Assembly (NCBI GenBank): GCA_965221105.1
Contig: OZ244871.1
Location: 1,550,001-1,614,000 of the forward strand
From: GM7GCV1 sp965221105
GTDB lineage: Bacteria; Pseudomonadota; Gammaproteobacteria; Pseudomonadales; GM7GCV1
Length of the DNA stretch: 64,000 nucleotides
Direction: 5' to 3'
Positions 63,635-64,000 of this stretch are shown here, one piece after another (position 1 is the first letter of the stretch; the number at the start of each line of letters is the position of its first letter). The notes under the pieces were generated by a model, which saw only the letters and a program-made list of their open reading frames with translations, did not search any database and was not told the DNA's origin. Made by a program: the position numbers and the translations under genes.

Positions 63635-64000
63635 ATGAACTCTGTAGTCAACCGTCTGGCGTTATCAATCGCCCCTATCCTGACCCTGGCGTTCACCGCT
63701 GCCACCGTGCAGGCCGCCGAACTTGATCCGTCCACAGCAGAGGGCAATGTCGCCATCTATCGAAAGATCATGTGTTCGACGGAAGATGCCTCTCCCCAGG
63801 TTTTCCAGTGGTTTGGAGCGGCGTATTCGCGTGTACCCGGTGAACCCGACCGGCATCTGTTCAATCTTGAAGGAATGAACATCCGGCAATGCATGAGTGT
63901 CGAGGATCCAGTACTGGGGACAGGCCACAGGTTGGTCTCGCGTGAACTCATGCTCTATCTTGACCCGGAGACCAACGAGGTGTTGCGCAGTTTCGCAAAC
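63635..64000 (+). CDS. Secreted DUF1838 family protein, N-terminal part (cut by window edge)
   Basis: 122 visible residues with a signal peptide (cleavage near A-A at residue 28), then a segment G-E-P-D-R-H-L-F-N-L-E-G-M-N-I-R-Q-C, the hallmark of DUF1838. The family is uncharacterised and is found near catabolic genes in marine bacteria. GGAG precedes the start. It diverges from the DUF1330/CN-hydrolase pair with a shared operator, so it belongs to the same regulon. The rest is beyond the window. Confidence 0.88.
   Translation, partial: MNSVVNRLALSIAPILTLAFTAATVQAAELDPSTAEGNVAIYRKIMCSTEDASPQVFQWFGAAYSRVPGEPDRHLFNLEGMNIRQCMSVEDPVLGTGHRLVSRELMLYLDPETNEVLRSFAN

Overview
The window reads as chromosome of a marine-type gammaproteobacterium. 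The dsbA / cytochrome c4 / engB cluster at the left edge is an order typical of Pseudomonas-like Gammaproteobacteria. The transport genes favour sodium coupling: a TRAP transporter, an NhaC antiporter and a large Mrp-type antiporter operon. Taxonomic placement is inference from gene content and order only; there is no rRNA or tRNA in the window that I can recognise.

Layout. 1-9.4 kb is mostly housekeeping: DsbA (partial), cytochrome c4, EngB, a sterol-desaturase/SDR pair, TerB-like, DUF924, an M48 lipoprotein protease and YaaA, interrupted by a decayed IS1380-type transposase. 9.4-14.9 kb is transport: TauE/SafE, TRAP small and large permeases, NhaC, and a convergent DctP binding protein. 15.5-19.6 kb is a two-gene accessory unit, a PHP-nuclease/SMC-like ATPase plus an AlbA_2 (Schlafen-like) protein, and is a defence candidate. 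20.2-24.9 kb holds UvrD, a GFA protein, a 1-Cys peroxiredoxin and a Rap1a-like secreted protein. 25.2-32.5 kb is a nine-gene Mrp-type antiporter operon without a full MrpA but with three MrpD/NuoN-like subunits. 32.6-42 kb holds AroD, a very large frameshifted S8 protease, a Bax-inhibitor/YccA protein and isocitrate dehydrogenase. 42.4-47.2 kb is a two-gene NTPase unit (an AAA ATPase with an in-frame amber codon, then AAA-wHTH-TPR).

From 47.6 kb to the right edge there is a catabolic region: HMG-CoA-lyase-like enzyme, CaiB/BaiF CoA-transferase, isochorismatase-family hydrolase, two PuuE-like deacetylase-fold hydrolases, a CopD-like membrane protein, an MFS transporter, a UTRA-type GntR regulator, a carbon-nitrogen hydrolase, DUF1330 and DUF1838 proteins. 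Four AT-rich palindromes lie at the promoters of these units, including the regulator itself, which suggests one regulon for uptake and hydrolysis of an amide, imide or ureide-type compound. Two blocks of foreign, largely broken DNA split this region (52.5-56.1 and 58.1-61.3 kb). They contain a 54-codon N-terminal Cas9 remnant cut off by an internally deleted IS4-like element with a DUF4338 (DruA-like) domain, an XRE-ImmA/IrrE plus PIN module (PIN frameshifted), a DUF433/DUF5615 module (toxin with an ochre codon), an apparently intact HEPN/MNT module, and a DUF418 pseudogene with three in-frame stops.

The strongest leads are the Cas9 remnant, the PHP-ATPase/AlbA_2 pair, the AAA/TPR pair, the four-site regulon and the variant Mrp operon. 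No CRISPR array was found.
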